DNA from: Blautia schinkii DSM 10518
Lineage (GTDB): Bacteria > Bacillota > Clostridia > Lachnospirales > Lachnospiraceae
Assembly: GCA_000702025.1 (NCBI GenBank)
Contig: JNKJ01000018.1
Span: 1-64,000, forward strand
Direction: 5' to 3'
Length of the DNA stretch: 64,000 bases
Shown: positions 54,670 to 63,365 of the stretch, piece after piece
How positions within the stretch are numbered: position 1 is the stretch's first letter
Layout of the letters: every line of letters begins with the position of its first letter
Made by a program: the position numbers and the translations under genes
The notes under the pieces: model-generated
Seen by the model: only the letters and a program-made list of their open reading frames with translations
The model's database searches: none
Told to the model about the DNA's origin: nothing

Positions 54670-56160
54670 TCACTCTTTTCGGGTAATCTGTACATCTTTA
54701 AAAAAATAATCCAGAATTTCCTCACACGTATATCCCTCTTCCGCCATCTGATTGGCTGCATTCTGGCTCATTCCCACACCATGGCCGTATCCGCCTCCCA
54801 TAATGGATATCCCATTCCCGGGCAGCACCTCCATAGTAAAATAGGCGCTGGGCAAAAGCTTTCCACCCGTTGTCTGGCTTCCGTCCCTCTCTGTGATCGT
54901 ACAGCCCGAAGGCGAAAGAAACTCACGGATTGCATATTCCTCATTCACCTCATACGCTCCGTCCTCAGTGATTACCTTAAGTGTGGTAACTGCACCGCTC
55001 TGGTTTTTTCTCACAATCTCCAGGTTCACCAGCGCTCCGCTGCCGCCTGAAAGTGCCTGCGCCTTTGCCTGCACGTTCTCCCAGGGCAGTGTCACCTCCC
55101 ACTTACTCCAGGGCTCCTCGGAATCAAAGGTGCACTCCACACTTTTGAGATAAGCGGCTGCCTCCTCTGCCCCCCAAATCTCATCGGTGCTGGTGGCTCC
55201 CGCAGAGGTGGAAAAATAGTAAGCTTCAATCAGTTCCCCATTCTGACAGAGCACCTGACCTGCTGTCTCCCGTACTGCTGCAGTCGTTTCCTCCTTAGGC
55301 GCAATATTCTGGTATACCTGATAATTGACACTGTCGTCCACGTCCGCACCATATTCCTCAAGACGCTTTTCCTCCATCTGCTTCCAGGCATAGGTACGCG
55401 CACATATTGCCTGGGCCATCAATGCCTCTTTTGCGTAGGATGAGGGCATCTCGCTTGGAACCACCGCCTCCAGATAGGTCTCCAGGGGCAGTTCATTGAT
55501 CAGATATAACCCCGTGTCCCCTTTATGTATTTCCACTATCCCCTGATACACAGGGCTGCCCTCCTGACGCGAAATCGACGTTATCTCAATCCCAGCCTCT
55601 CCCCCGTCCAAAACCACCGGACCGTCCACAAGCCCGGCACTATCCGGCGTGTAAGTAGTGGTTTCTCCGCCACAGCATACCGTCACAGAAGGATGCTCGT
55701 ACGCCTGATAATCCGTGTCCATCAGCAGCACCCTTATATAAGGCTCTTCCAAAGAAGAAGCCTGTGCAGGGATTTGCTCTTTTGATACGGCTTCACTCTG
55801 CGCATTCACCTGATCTTCCGAAGCGGATTTGCTCTGGCCTTCTGTCTGATTGTCTGATGCGGCTTCGTTCTGACTTTCTGCCTGATTCTGTGATGCCGCT
55901 TCGCGCTCGCCTTCCCTCTGCTTCTGTGATGCTGCTTCGCTCTGGCCTTCCATCTGCTTCTGTGATGCTGCTTCGCTCTGGCCTTCCGTCTGCTTCTGTG
56001 ATGTCTCTTCCCTCTGCCCTTTTGTCTGCTCTTCTGACGTCTCCTCCTGCGTATTTCCCCGGCTAATATTCAGCGCAACGGCTTCATTAAGCAGCGCCAG
56101 CCAAGCGAGCAGGACAGCAAGCAGCACCTTTTTGCCATAAAAAAATCTGGTTTTCTTCAT
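54670..56160 (-). CDS. SpoIID/LytB-domain protein with 12-residue repeats
   Basis: A 496-residue secreted protein. A signal or anchor segment spans about 8-30. Residues 41-133 are about seven tandem copies of a 12-residue unit like ASQKQTEGQSEA. From about 190 to the end is a SpoIID/LytB domain with LPLETYLEAVVPSEMPSSY, AQAICARTYAWKQ and the C-terminal GGGYGHGVGMSQNAANQMA. SpoIID proteins cut denuded peptidoglycan glycans; this one may act in sporulation or division. Confidence 0.87.
   Translation of the reverse strand: MKKTRFFYGKKVLLAVLLAWLALLNEAVALNISRGNTQEETSEEQTKGQREETSQKQTEGQSEAASQKQMEGQSEAASQKQREGEREAASQNQAESQNEAASDNQTEGQSKSASEDQVNAQSEAVSKEQIPAQASSLEEPYIRVLLMDTDYQAYEHPSVTVCCGGETTTYTPDSAGLVDGPVVLDGGEAGIEITSISRQEGSPVYQGIVEIHKGDTGLYLINELPLETYLEAVVPSEMPSSYAKEALMAQAICARTYAWKQMEEKRLEEYGADVDDSVNYQVYQNIAPKEETTAAVRETAGQVLCQNGELIEAYYFSTSAGATSTDEIWGAEEAAAYLKSVECTFDSEEPWSKWEVTLPWENVQAKAQALSGGSGALVNLEIVRKNQSGAVTTLKVITEDGAYEVNEEYAIREFLSPSGCTITERDGSQTTGGKLLPSAYFTMEVLPGNGISIMGGGYGHGVGMSQNAANQMAEEGYTCEEILDYFFKDVQITRKE
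55762..56040. repeat. 36-bp tandem repeats inside the SpoIID-like gene
   Basis: The 36-bp period encodes the 12-residue Gln/Glu/Ser/Ala unit. The middle copies are nearly identical in DNA, for example the string GATGCTGCTTCGCTCTGGCC recurs, while outer copies are more diverged. This pattern predicts copy-number variation between strains. Confidence 0.85.
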
Positions 56161-56242
56161 AATTAACTATATGAAGAAAACCAGAAAACTTTCCACTATT
56201 TTATATTATCTGTCTCAATCCTTCCAGACAATCTATCAATAG

Positions 56243-57304
56243 CTATTTGCGCACGTAGAAACGGTACGTAGTCATAGAATTGTATTTCTCCCCTGCTTCC
56301 AAAACCGGAGAGTGGAAATTCTCGTTATTCACTGCATTTGGCTCCACCTGAGTCTCAAGACAGAAGCCATCTCTCTTGTCATAAATATGCCCGTTCTTGC
56401 CTTTCTCCTGTTCCACGAAATTACCTGCATAGAACTGCACACATGGGCAGTCAGAAGTAACGTCCATGGCAATCATGGTCTTTGGCGAATAAGCACTGGC
56501 AATCAGACGGCGGTTCCCCTTCGCATAATTCATCGTCACAAAATTATGGTCGTAACCCCCCGTATATTTAAGCTGGTCAAAATCAGCCTCAATCTCATCA
56601 CCGATTCTCTTCATCTTGCGGAAGTCCATAGGAGTACCCTCAACCGGAGCAAGCTCACCAGTCGGAATAGACTCACTGTCCTTCACAGGCGTATAATAAT
56701 TGGCATGGATTGTCAGATACTGGTCAAGCACATTGCCGCTTCCCTCTCCTGAGAGGTTGAAATACGAATGGTTCGTCATATTTAATATCGTGTTCTTATC
56801 AGAAATACCCTGGTATTGAATCTTCAGCTCATTTGACTCCGTAAATTCATATTTTACAGAAACACGTAATTCTCCCGGGAATCCGTTTTCTCCGTCCGGG
56901 CTTGTCCTGGAAAGAACAACGCTGTTCTTCTCCTGTGAGATGTCCGTCACCTTCCATAGCTTCTTCTCAAACCCGTCCGGTCCGCTGTGCAGATTGTTGC
57001 CATTTTCATTCTTCGCCAGCACCACCTCTTCTCCATAGATGGAAAATCTGGCTCCCTCAATACGGTTTCCGCTCCGGCCGATCACAGCGCCGAAAAAGCA
57101 GCCGTTCTCCTGGTATCCCTCCAGGTCATCATAACCAAGCACCACATCCGTGAGCTTACCGTCCTTATCCGGCACACAAAGCTTCACAAGCAGGGCACCG
57201 TAATCAAGCACCTCCGCATACGCACCGGACTTGTTCTGCAGCCGGAAAACCTGCACCGCATCCCCGGACGGCAGTTCTCCGAACCTCTTTTCTGAAACAC
57301 TCAT
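56243..57304 (-). CDS. galM: Aldose 1-epimerase (galactose mutarotase)
   Basis: A 353-residue beta-sandwich enzyme that interconverts sugar anomers. The motifs GAVIGRSGNRIEGARF, NLHSGPDGFEKKLW, MTNHSYFNLSGEG (catalytic His) and the C-terminal GFCLETQVEPNAVNNENF (catalytic Glu) are present. It follows GGAGG. A TATAAT -10 preceded by TGA at 57336-57341 on the minus strand provides its own promoter, so it need not depend on the RNA upstream. Confidence 0.94.
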   Translation of the reverse strand: MSVSEKRFGELPSGDAVQVFRLQNKSGAYAEVLDYGALLVKLCVPDKDGKLTDVVLGYDDLEGYQENGCFFGAVIGRSGNRIEGARFSIYGEEVVLAKNENGNNLHSGPDGFEKKLWKVTDISQEKNSVVLSRTSPDGENGFPGELRVSVKYEFTESNELKIQYQGISDKNTILNMTNHSYFNLSGEGSGNVLDQYLTIHANYYTPVKDSESIPTGELAPVEGTPMDFRKMKRIGDEIEADFDQLKYTGGYDHNFVTMNYAKGNRRLIASAYSPKTMIAMDVTSDCPCVQFYAGNFVEQEKGKNGHIYDKRDGFCLETQVEPNAVNNENFHSPVLEAGEKYNSMTTYRFYVRK

Positions 57305-57335
57305 CTTTTGCTACCTCCATATTCATTCTGTTATC

Positions 57336-57341
57336 ATTATA
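57336..57341 (-). promoter_or_regulatory. Extended -10 promoter of galM
   Basis: The minus strand reads TGATATAAT about 30 nt before the galM ATG, an extended -10 without a clear -35. It lies downstream of the RNA terminator at 57399-57428. Confidence 0.55.
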
Positions 57342-57398
57342 TCAACGAGGAAAGTTTCTTTTTACCAATTGGAACAAAACTCGATACTTTCCAAGTCT

Positions 57399-57626
57399 AA
57401 AAAAGGGCCTTATTCGTTGGCCCTATTTTCACTATGTAGTCCCGGAATGCCGTTCCCTTTTCTTTGACGCCTAGCCAAAGCTAGGTGGGTATCCTCAACA
57501 GATCTTCTGCCTTCCACGACGAGAGGCCTGACATCCAACCTGCGATTTTGGATTCCCAAAATGTCGATGTAGGTTCAAAATAAAAAGGGGCCTCGCACAT
57601 CCCAGGATGTATACATTTTTTTGCTT
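57399..57626 (-). ncRNA. Orphan structured small RNA of about 225 nt
   Basis: A near-consensus promoter (57633-57661) and a terminator (GGGCC, 9-nt loop, GGCCC, six T residues, at about 57399-57428) bracket a stretch without a frame. Internal helices on the minus strand include GAGGCC with GGCCTC, AACCT with AGGTT enclosing ATTTTGG with CCAAAAT, CCTAGC with GCTAGG, and GGAA with TTCC. A 5' GGCCC could also pair with the GGGCC of the terminator. The start CCTGGGATGTGCGAGG recalls 6S RNA, but the folding is multi-branched, so the family stays open. Confidence 0.72.
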
Positions 57627-57632
57627 AAACTT

Positions 57633-57661
57633 ATTATACTCTAGTATATACTCTTTTTCAA
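57633..57661 (-). promoter_or_regulatory. Promoter of the orphan RNA
   Basis: TTGAAA, a 17-bp spacer and TATAAT on the minus strand, starting transcription near 57626. Confidence 0.8.
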
Positions 57662-57701
57662 CAGAAAATGCATAAAGGGGGTTGAAATTTTTGCTAGAGA
57701 T

Positions 57702-57764
57702 GGGATTCCCCGGGAGTTATCGAACGGGGCGGAAGGGATTCCCCGGGAAGTTATCGAACGGATA
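57702..57764. repeat. Direct repeat at the left end of element A
   Basis: GGGATTCCCCGGGAGTTATC with the following GAACGG occurs at 57702-57727 and again, with one extra A, at 57735-57761. The second copy is the left end of element A, and a related sequence ends element B at about 58400-58428. The first copy may be the remnant of another element end. Confidence 0.6.
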
Positions 57765-57992
57765 GGGGGAGGAGCTTGGGGGCTGGGGGAGGAAATATCC
57801 GGGACGGGCTGATGCTCGCTTGCCTTCAACTAAGTTCTAACTGCGACTAAAGCGCTCACGAAGAGCGTTCGCGCTTAAGTCTCCGTAAGAACTGGATTTT
57901 CAGGCGCACTTCCGCAAAATCAGCCCGTCCCGGATATTTCCTCCCCCAGCCTCCAAGCTCCTCCCCCTATCCTACCACTACGTTCCCACCCC
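57736..57992 (+). repeat. Hairpin element, copy A
   Basis: The element has a conserved left end (CCGGGAAGTTATCGAACGG), a 53-bp arm (57761-57813), a core of about 105 bp, the complementary arm (57919-57971), and a right end (CCACTACGTTCCC). The two arms pair over their full length with a single G-U in RNA. The core starts GCTCGCTTGCC and contains AACTGCGACTAA, AAGTCTCCGTAA and GGATTTTCAGGCGC. There is no credible frame. Its partner lies inverted at 58172-58428. Confidence 0.75.
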
Positions 57993-58171
57993 TTCGTAAC
58001 AGATTGTGCCTTTCTCCGGAAAATTAAATCAAGAGTCTATTATTATCATCGAAAAAAAGTTTTCTAAATAAAATCTATCAACATAAAATAACCGCTATAT
58101 CAATACTTTCAATATATCCAGTATCTCTCCCGCTTATTAATATTTTCGGCGAGAATCAAAAAACTTTTCGG

Positions 58172-58428
58172 TTGCAGGAAAGCGTAGTGGAAGGTGAGGA
58201 GAAGGAAATCCGGTGCGGGGCGCTGGCGCTGGGCTTGTCAGGCATTTTGCGGAAGCGCGCCTGAAAATCCAGCGGTTACGGAGACTTAGCAGCGAGAGCT
58301 CTTCTCGAGCTGCTTAGTCGCAGTTACCGATTAGTTGATGGGAAGCGAGCATGCCTGACAAGACAGCGCCAGCGCCCCGCACCGGATTTCCTTCTCCTCA
58401 CCGTTCGACACCTTCCCGGGCAATTTCC
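58172..58428 (-). repeat. Hairpin element, copy B (inverted)
   Basis: This copy reads on the minus strand. Its core matches copy A in most positions (AACTGCGACTAAG, TAAGTCTCCGTAA, GGATTTTCAGGCGCGC), and its ends match (TCGAACGG and CCACTACG). Its arms at 58193-58244 and 58352-58402 pair over about 49 bp with one 2-3 nt internal loop, but their sequence is largely different from the arms of copy A. The arms are therefore conserved in pairing and not in sequence. Confidence 0.75.
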
Positions 58429-58448
58429 GAACACTCCATTGAACGCCG

Positions 58449-58482
58449 AAAAAAGCGGCCCTGTCAAAAGACAGAGCCGCCA
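58449..58482 (-). terminator. Terminator of pckA
   Basis: On the minus strand GCGGC and CTGTC pair with GACAG and GCCGC around a TTTT loop with one mismatch, followed by six T residues. Confidence 0.9.
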
Positions 58483-58492
58483 TAATGTACAA

Positions 58493-60190
58493 TTATTTCA
58501 ATTCGTCAACTACTTTCTGAATAGCAGCTAAAGCATCATCCGGAAGTTTATCATATCCGTCTTTCAGCTCGCCAAATGCTTTGATTTCGTCAACACGGTC
58601 CTGCATACGTGCTTTAAGCTGTCCAACGTATTCCGGATCGTCCATGTTCGGAACGAAGCCTTCCCAATCTAAGATTTCGATGTCTGAGAACGGTCCCCAC
58701 TGATGGAAGTCTGCTCTCTTCTCAACGATTGCTTCAAGGATTCCTAATGTATCTTTAGGCTGTACTTTCTTGCCCATGAAATCACCAGTATTAACGATGT
58801 AGCAGTCTACATTCTTCTCTTCTACCAGTTTTTTGAATTTCGCATAGTCATCAGCCAGCGGATATGTTCTGAATGGGTTAGCGTATGGTACAACTACCAG
58901 CTTGTTCGGGTCTACGCCAGGAGCAAGACGCTCTGCGGTAGATCTCTTGGTAGCCAGTGTAGCGCCCATTACAGATGCAAGAGATGCACCTTTCAGTTTT
59001 ACTACCGGCGGGATGGTCGGGTCTTTCATAATCCAGAAGATTGCGTTAACCGGAGAGTCAATCTTATCTACGCGGTTCGGAGACCACAGTTTGGATTTGA
59101 TCGCACGTCCGTTACCGTTACGGATATCCTCGGTAACAAGCTGGATGTTTCCGTCCTCATCAAGAGTAGCGGAGCAGTTCTGTGCAGTAAGGAGGTATTT
59201 GTTATCCTCGCAGCCTGTCGGGTAATCCTGAGTCTTATCGAAGTAGGTCGGCTCAAGAGCGATAGATGCACAGGTGTCTGTATTGATGATGAAAGCGTCA
59301 TCATGAAGAACCATGATGTCGTATTTTCCGCCATGTTTTGCATGGGTAAGGGTGGATTTACCGGAGCCTGACAGACCGTATACAGATGCAACATATTTGC
59401 TGCCGTCAGCCAGTGTGTACTCTTTCTGTCCGCCGTGGCAGGAAGCGTAGCCGTTACGGTTCGCGATTGCCCAAGCCATGGTCAGAGTACCTTTCTTATG
59501 CTCGCCGAAATATCTCATACCAAGGATGCATGCACAGTTTGTCTTGGTGTTGAAATAGCACAGAGTCTTCTTTGCAGGATCGCTCAAGCAGTCATAGCTT
59601 ACGCCAGGACGCTCTTCCGGAATCCACTGCGGATCGGAGAAGATGAAGATGTCTGCCTCATTACCGCCGCCTACTGGCTGTGACTCTTTGTACATCAGGT
59701 TATACTGATCAGACATGTACTGGAAGTTCAGCATCCAGTTGTACATGATATTCTCTTCGCCTTCCGGAATCAGAAGATGAGCTTTTACCATGAATTCAGG
59801 ATCAAGACCTACATATACCTCTGCGTGGTACATGGTTTTCCAACGGGACTCATAAACAGCGTCCATAGCAACTTTATCAAGAGCTTCACAATCTACTCCT
59901 GGTTCGCCAGCGATACGACGTGCGGTTGCATAACGTCCTGTGATAGCTCCGTCGTTGAAAAGAAGAACTTTTGCATCTTTCTCAAGGCCAAACTCCTCGC
60001 CTCTGTATACCGGCATATCTGTTACGACAGTACCTGGGGAGTTCTTTGCTAATTCATAAGCCTGTTTTAAAGTATTGACTTTAACGACATTGTTGCCGTA
60101 AAAAGCTGCTTCGATGATAGAACGGGTTTTTGAAAAGCCTGTTTTGCCTTTTCCAATTTCATTAATTGGATAATACGCTTTAGTTGACAT
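58493..60190 (-). CDS. pckA: Phosphoenolpyruvate carboxykinase (ATP)
   Basis: A 565-residue enzyme, slightly longer than the usual 530-540. It interconverts oxaloacetate and PEP. The ATP P-loop is GLSGSGKSTLTHAKHG near residue 275. The preceding RYFGEHKKGTLTMAW and the metal-site DDAFIINTDT follow the family pattern. In an acetogen it links C4 acids to gluconeogenesis. AAAGGAGG precedes the ATG. It has its own promoter with a palindrome upstream. Confidence 0.95.
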   Translation of the reverse strand: MSTKAYYPINEIGKGKTGFSKTRSIIEAAFYGNNVVKVNTLKQAYELAKNSPGTVVTDMPVYRGEEFGLEKDAKVLLFNDGAITGRYATARRIAGEPGVDCEALDKVAMDAVYESRWKTMYHAEVYVGLDPEFMVKAHLLIPEGEENIMYNWMLNFQYMSDQYNLMYKESQPVGGGNEADIFIFSDPQWIPEERPGVSYDCLSDPAKKTLCYFNTKTNCACILGMRYFGEHKKGTLTMAWAIANRNGYASCHGGQKEYTLADGSKYVASVYGLSGSGKSTLTHAKHGGKYDIMVLHDDAFIINTDTCASIALEPTYFDKTQDYPTGCEDNKYLLTAQNCSATLDEDGNIQLVTEDIRNGNGRAIKSKLWSPNRVDKIDSPVNAIFWIMKDPTIPPVVKLKGASLASVMGATLATKRSTAERLAPGVDPNKLVVVPYANPFRTYPLADDYAKFKKLVEEKNVDCYIVNTGDFMGKKVQPKDTLGILEAIVEKRADFHQWGPFSDIEILDWEGFVPNMDDPEYVGQLKARMQDRVDEIKAFGELKDGYDKLPDDALAAIQKVVDELK

Positions 60191-60226
60191 ATTGTTTCCT
60201 CCTTTAGATTATCGAAAATCAAAATT

Positions 60227-60255
60227 ATTATCGCATTTCTGTTAGAAAATGTCAA
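60227..60255 (-). promoter_or_regulatory. Promoter of pckA
   Basis: TTGACA, a 17-bp spacer and GATAAT on the minus strand, starting near 60220 with a short leader to the ATG at 60190. Confidence 0.8.
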
Positions 60256-60272
60256 TACTTTCACAAGCATAA

Positions 60273-60292
60273 TTGTACTTGAATTTGTACAA
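60273..60292. promoter_or_regulatory. Inverted repeat upstream of the pckA promoter
   Basis: TTGTAC and GTACAA are separated by 8 bp, centred about 30 bp upstream of the -35 hexamer. This is a typical place for an activator or repressor site. The regulator is unknown. Confidence 0.45.
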
Positions 60293-60401
60293 AATCTTCT
60301 AACTTTTGAATGATTTATTGTGAAATTGACCAAAATGGGTTCCTACACAGTCGGGAGCTTCAAAGCACATTGCACATAACACGCTTTTTAACGATTAGCT
60401 T

Positions 60402-61835
60402 TTAGCTAATGCCATTAAGCTTTTGATATAAATCTTTTGCATAGCTGTCCGTCATCCCGCTGACAAAATCCGTCACCAGTAAAAGCCGGAGATAGAGCTT
60501 CTCCACTTCGCTCCCACAATTCTGTGCATAAAGATGATAAATCTGGCGATAATTTTCTGAAATGAGAGCCACCAGCTTCTTTTCCATCATCTTAAGGGGC
60601 ACATCCGTATTATAATTGAGCACAGCGGGTACAAAACGATCCATCAGGAAGTTTAAGATGGAGCCTGCCGACACCTCCATCTGAAGAATTGGCCTGGAAA
60701 TAAAAGCATATCGATAGGCAATATCTCCAAGTGCCTTCATCACCCAATCCCCACTGGTTTTGTAGAAAAGATCGTGGGCATATACTCCCTCCATAATCCC
60801 AACATAATTATCCGTAAAGCCTTTCGTCGCACAGAATATCAGTGCACTCTGCAGCCGCACAAGGAAATTCTGGACCGCATAGAGCTGAGGATTGCTTACG
60901 TTACGTTTGATGGCATTGTCAAACTGATGCTCCAGCATAGCCACAGGGTCAAGGCTTGAAAAATCCGCCCCTTCTCCCGCTGCTCTGCCTGCATTCATAA
61001 GCTCCTCACGAAGCTTTTCATAGGAAATGCAGCCCTTCTTAAACGCATCCTCGATATCTGCCGTACGGTATGCTATATCATCAGCTGCCTCAAGAATAAA
61101 GGTGAGCGGATGACGTTTTCCCGTTGTATCCATCTCCTCGGAAATGGTTTCATAAAGGGACTGCTCCGCATAGAAAAAGCCCATCTTTTTCTCCCAGATA
61201 TTCCCGCTTTCGGGGCAAATATTTTCCGAAGAAACCGGATATTTGATGATGGTATTAAGCAGTGCATAGGTAAGATTCATCCCATATTCATTCACCAGAA
61301 AATGAAGCTTACTCACTTGACGTAATGCCTGGGCATTTCCTTCAAAGTGATAAAAATCCTCAAGCATCTGCTTCGTCAGTAGGCTTGTAACCGGCTCGCC
61401 TTTAAACTCCAAATTTCCCAGATTACGCACGAACCAATCCCGTATCGCCTCCTCTCCGAAGTGGCCGAAGGGCGGGTTTCCGAGGTCATGAATCAGCCCT
61501 GCACATTGGAGAATATCGCACACATCTGACTTTGTCTGCAGGGTAAAATCAGGGTCCGTTTTGTTCGCAATAATGTATTGGGCAATGTTCTGTCCCAGCG
61601 ATTTGGCAAAGGACGATACCTCCAGAGAGTGGGTGAGCCTGGTACGGATAAAATCACTTTTATCCAAGGCAAAAACCTGTGTCTTATCCTGCAGTCTGCG
61701 AAAAGAAGAACTACCAATAATCCTATGGTAGTCCTTCTCAAATTCACTTCTCAAATCGCCGGAACGGTTGTTGCCCTTTGTATAATTCCCCACGCGCTTC
61801 GGGGAAAGCAGCTTCTTCCATTCCATATTTCTCAC
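60402..61835 (-). CDS. dgt: dGTPase-like dNTP triphosphohydrolase
   Basis: A 477-residue HD-domain enzyme that splits dNTPs to nucleosides and triphosphate. Motifs are RRLQDKTQVFALDKSDFIRTRLTHSLEVS, the HD pair in GLIHDLGNPPFGHFGEEAIRDW, and DDIAYRTADIEDAF. The likely start is GTG at 61835, overlapping the thrC stop (GTGA) with AGGA 5 nt upstream. An ATG three codons later is the alternative. No clear terminator follows before the pckA promoter region. Confidence 0.92.
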   Translation of the reverse strand: MRNMEWKKLLSPKRVGNYTKGNNRSGDLRSEFEKDYHRIIGSSSFRRLQDKTQVFALDKSDFIRTRLTHSLEVSSFAKSLGQNIAQYIIANKTDPDFTLQTKSDVCDILQCAGLIHDLGNPPFGHFGEEAIRDWFVRNLGNLEFKGEPVTSLLTKQMLEDFYHFEGNAQALRQVSKLHFLVNEYGMNLTYALLNTIIKYPVSSENICPESGNIWEKKMGFFYAEQSLYETISEEMDTTGKRHPLTFILEAADDIAYRTADIEDAFKKGCISYEKLREELMNAGRAAGEGADFSSLDPVAMLEHQFDNAIKRNVSNPQLYAVQNFLVRLQSALIFCATKGFTDNYVGIMEGVYAHDLFYKTSGDWVMKALGDIAYRYAFISRPILQMEVSAGSILNFLMDRFVPAVLNYNTDVPLKMMEKKLVALISENYRQIYHLYAQNCGSEVEKLYLRLLLVTDFVSGMTDSYAKDLYQKLNGIS

Positions 61836-63328
61836 TCGATTCCTAAGATATTTTTCACTGTTGCAGGCATATCTGCCGCATCCACAACACGGTCATGTAA
61901 AACCGGTGCTGTGCGGATTTCCTCCACTGCCTGAGGCACCGGAACACCGGAAAGCTTAGAAAGCGCATCCGCCAGCGCAAAATCATCAAGCCCTTCATAA
62001 CGGTCTGACAAAGCATCCATAACACTTCTTGTAAATTTATATGGACTTGCAGTGGAGGCAATCACAGTCGGCGTGTTGTCCTCGGAGGCACGCAGATACT
62101 TCTGGTATACGCCCGCCGCTACGGCTGTATGGGGGTCGATCACATAATCACTGCCATAGAAAGTAGCGCTGATTGCTTCTTTTGTCTCGCCCTCGCTGCA
62201 ATAATTGCCGTAAAAATCAGCAAGCTGCGCCTTCATTTCCTCAGTGATGGTATACTCACCACCCTGGCTCAAAGACTGCATGAGCTCCGCACATTTCACT
62301 GCGTCATTACCTGTCAAACGGTAGATGAGACGCTCCAGATTGCTGGAAATAAGGATGTCCATGGAAGGTGAAGAGGTGAGGATAAACTCTCTCTTTCTAT
62401 CATATGTGCCTGTATGGAAGAAATCATAAAGCACCTTATTCTCATTGGAGGCACAGATAAGCTTATTCACCGGAAGGCCCATCTGCTTTGCATAATATGC
62501 TGCAAGAATATTACCGAAATTGCCGGTGGGAACTACCACATTCAACCCCTCTCCAGCCTTAATCTTACCTTCACGTACAAGAGTCGCATAGGCATAAACA
62601 TAGTACACAATCTGCGGTACCAGACGGCCGATGTTGATGGAGTTTGCGGAGGAGAACTGATATCCTGCGCGGTCAAGCTCCTGTGCCAATTCCCTGTCAT
62701 TAAAGATTTTCTTTACGGCAGTCTGGGCATCATCAAAATTACCGGTAATACCAACTACACTTGTATTGGCTCCCTTCTGGGTAACCATCTGCTTCTCCTG
62801 GATTGGACTGACACCGTGCTTCGGGTAGAAAACAATAATCTTCGTGCCGGGCACATCCGCAAATCCCGCCAAAGCCGCTTTTCCCGTGTCGCCGGAGGTG
62901 GCTGTGAGAATCACAATCTCATTTTTCACCTGGTTCTTACGGGCAGCGGTGGTCATCAGATGAGGAAGAATGGAGAGCGCCATATCCTTAAAAGCGATGG
63001 TCGCTCCGTGGAACAGCTCGAGAAAATACACGCCGTTGGCTTCGCGAATCGGCGCGATTTTTTGTGTATCAAATTTGGAATCATACGCTCTGCTGATACA
63101 GCTTTTCAGCTCTTCTTCTGTGAAATCTGTGAGGAAACGGCTCATTACTTCGTACGCGGTCTCCTGGTAGCTCATCTGTGCCAGTTTTTCCATGGGCACG
63201 TCTAATTTGGGAATGCTGGTGGGCACGAACAGCCCTCCGTCTTCAGAAAGACCCTTTAAAATGGCCATAGAGGCGGTGACTTTCTCTTCTTTCCCTCTGG
63301 TACTTTGGTACAATACCTGCATTGTCAT
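61832..63328 (-). CDS. thrC: Threonine synthase
   Basis: A 498-residue PLP enzyme converting O-phosphohomoserine to threonine. The PLP lysine is in HGATIAFKDMALS near residue 112, and the phosphate loop is TATSGDTGKAALAGF. ANSINIGRLVPQIVYYVYAY and VPTGNFGNILAAYYAKQMG are conserved in the longer bacterial class. It has its own promoter and a structured leader, and overlaps the dgt start by 4 bp. Confidence 0.95.
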   Translation of the reverse strand: MTMQVLYQSTRGKEEKVTASMAILKGLSEDGGLFVPTSIPKLDVPMEKLAQMSYQETAYEVMSRFLTDFTEEELKSCISRAYDSKFDTQKIAPIREANGVYFLELFHGATIAFKDMALSILPHLMTTAARKNQVKNEIVILTATSGDTGKAALAGFADVPGTKIIVFYPKHGVSPIQEKQMVTQKGANTSVVGITGNFDDAQTAVKKIFNDRELAQELDRAGYQFSSANSINIGRLVPQIVYYVYAYATLVREGKIKAGEGLNVVVPTGNFGNILAAYYAKQMGLPVNKLICASNENKVLYDFFHTGTYDRKREFILTSSPSMDILISSNLERLIYRLTGNDAVKCAELMQSLSQGGEYTITEEMKAQLADFYGNYCSEGETKEAISATFYGSDYVIDPHTAVAAGVYQKYLRASEDNTPTVIASTASPYKFTRSVMDALSDRYEGLDDFALADALSKLSGVPVPQAVEEIRTAPVLHDRVVDAADMPATVKNILGIE

Positions 63329-63365
63329 TCCTACCTTTCTGTATTTTCCTATTGATTAATTTTTA

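Noticed and set aside
57399..57626. Naming the orphan RNA 6S (ssrS)
   Set aside because: The first bases resemble the 6S start, but the GAGGCC/GGCCTC and later local hairpins give a branched fold and not the single rod of 6S. A covariance search is needed, so no family name was given.
57641..57829. A 62-codon minus-strand frame before element A
   Set aside because: It runs through the direct repeat, the arm and the RNA promoter, has a low-complexity Ser/Pro translation and lacks a ribosome binding site.
60402..60440. A terminator at the end of dgt
   Set aside because: ATTAGCT and AGCTAAT pair over the stop codon, but the bases after it are not T-rich, so termination there is not supported.
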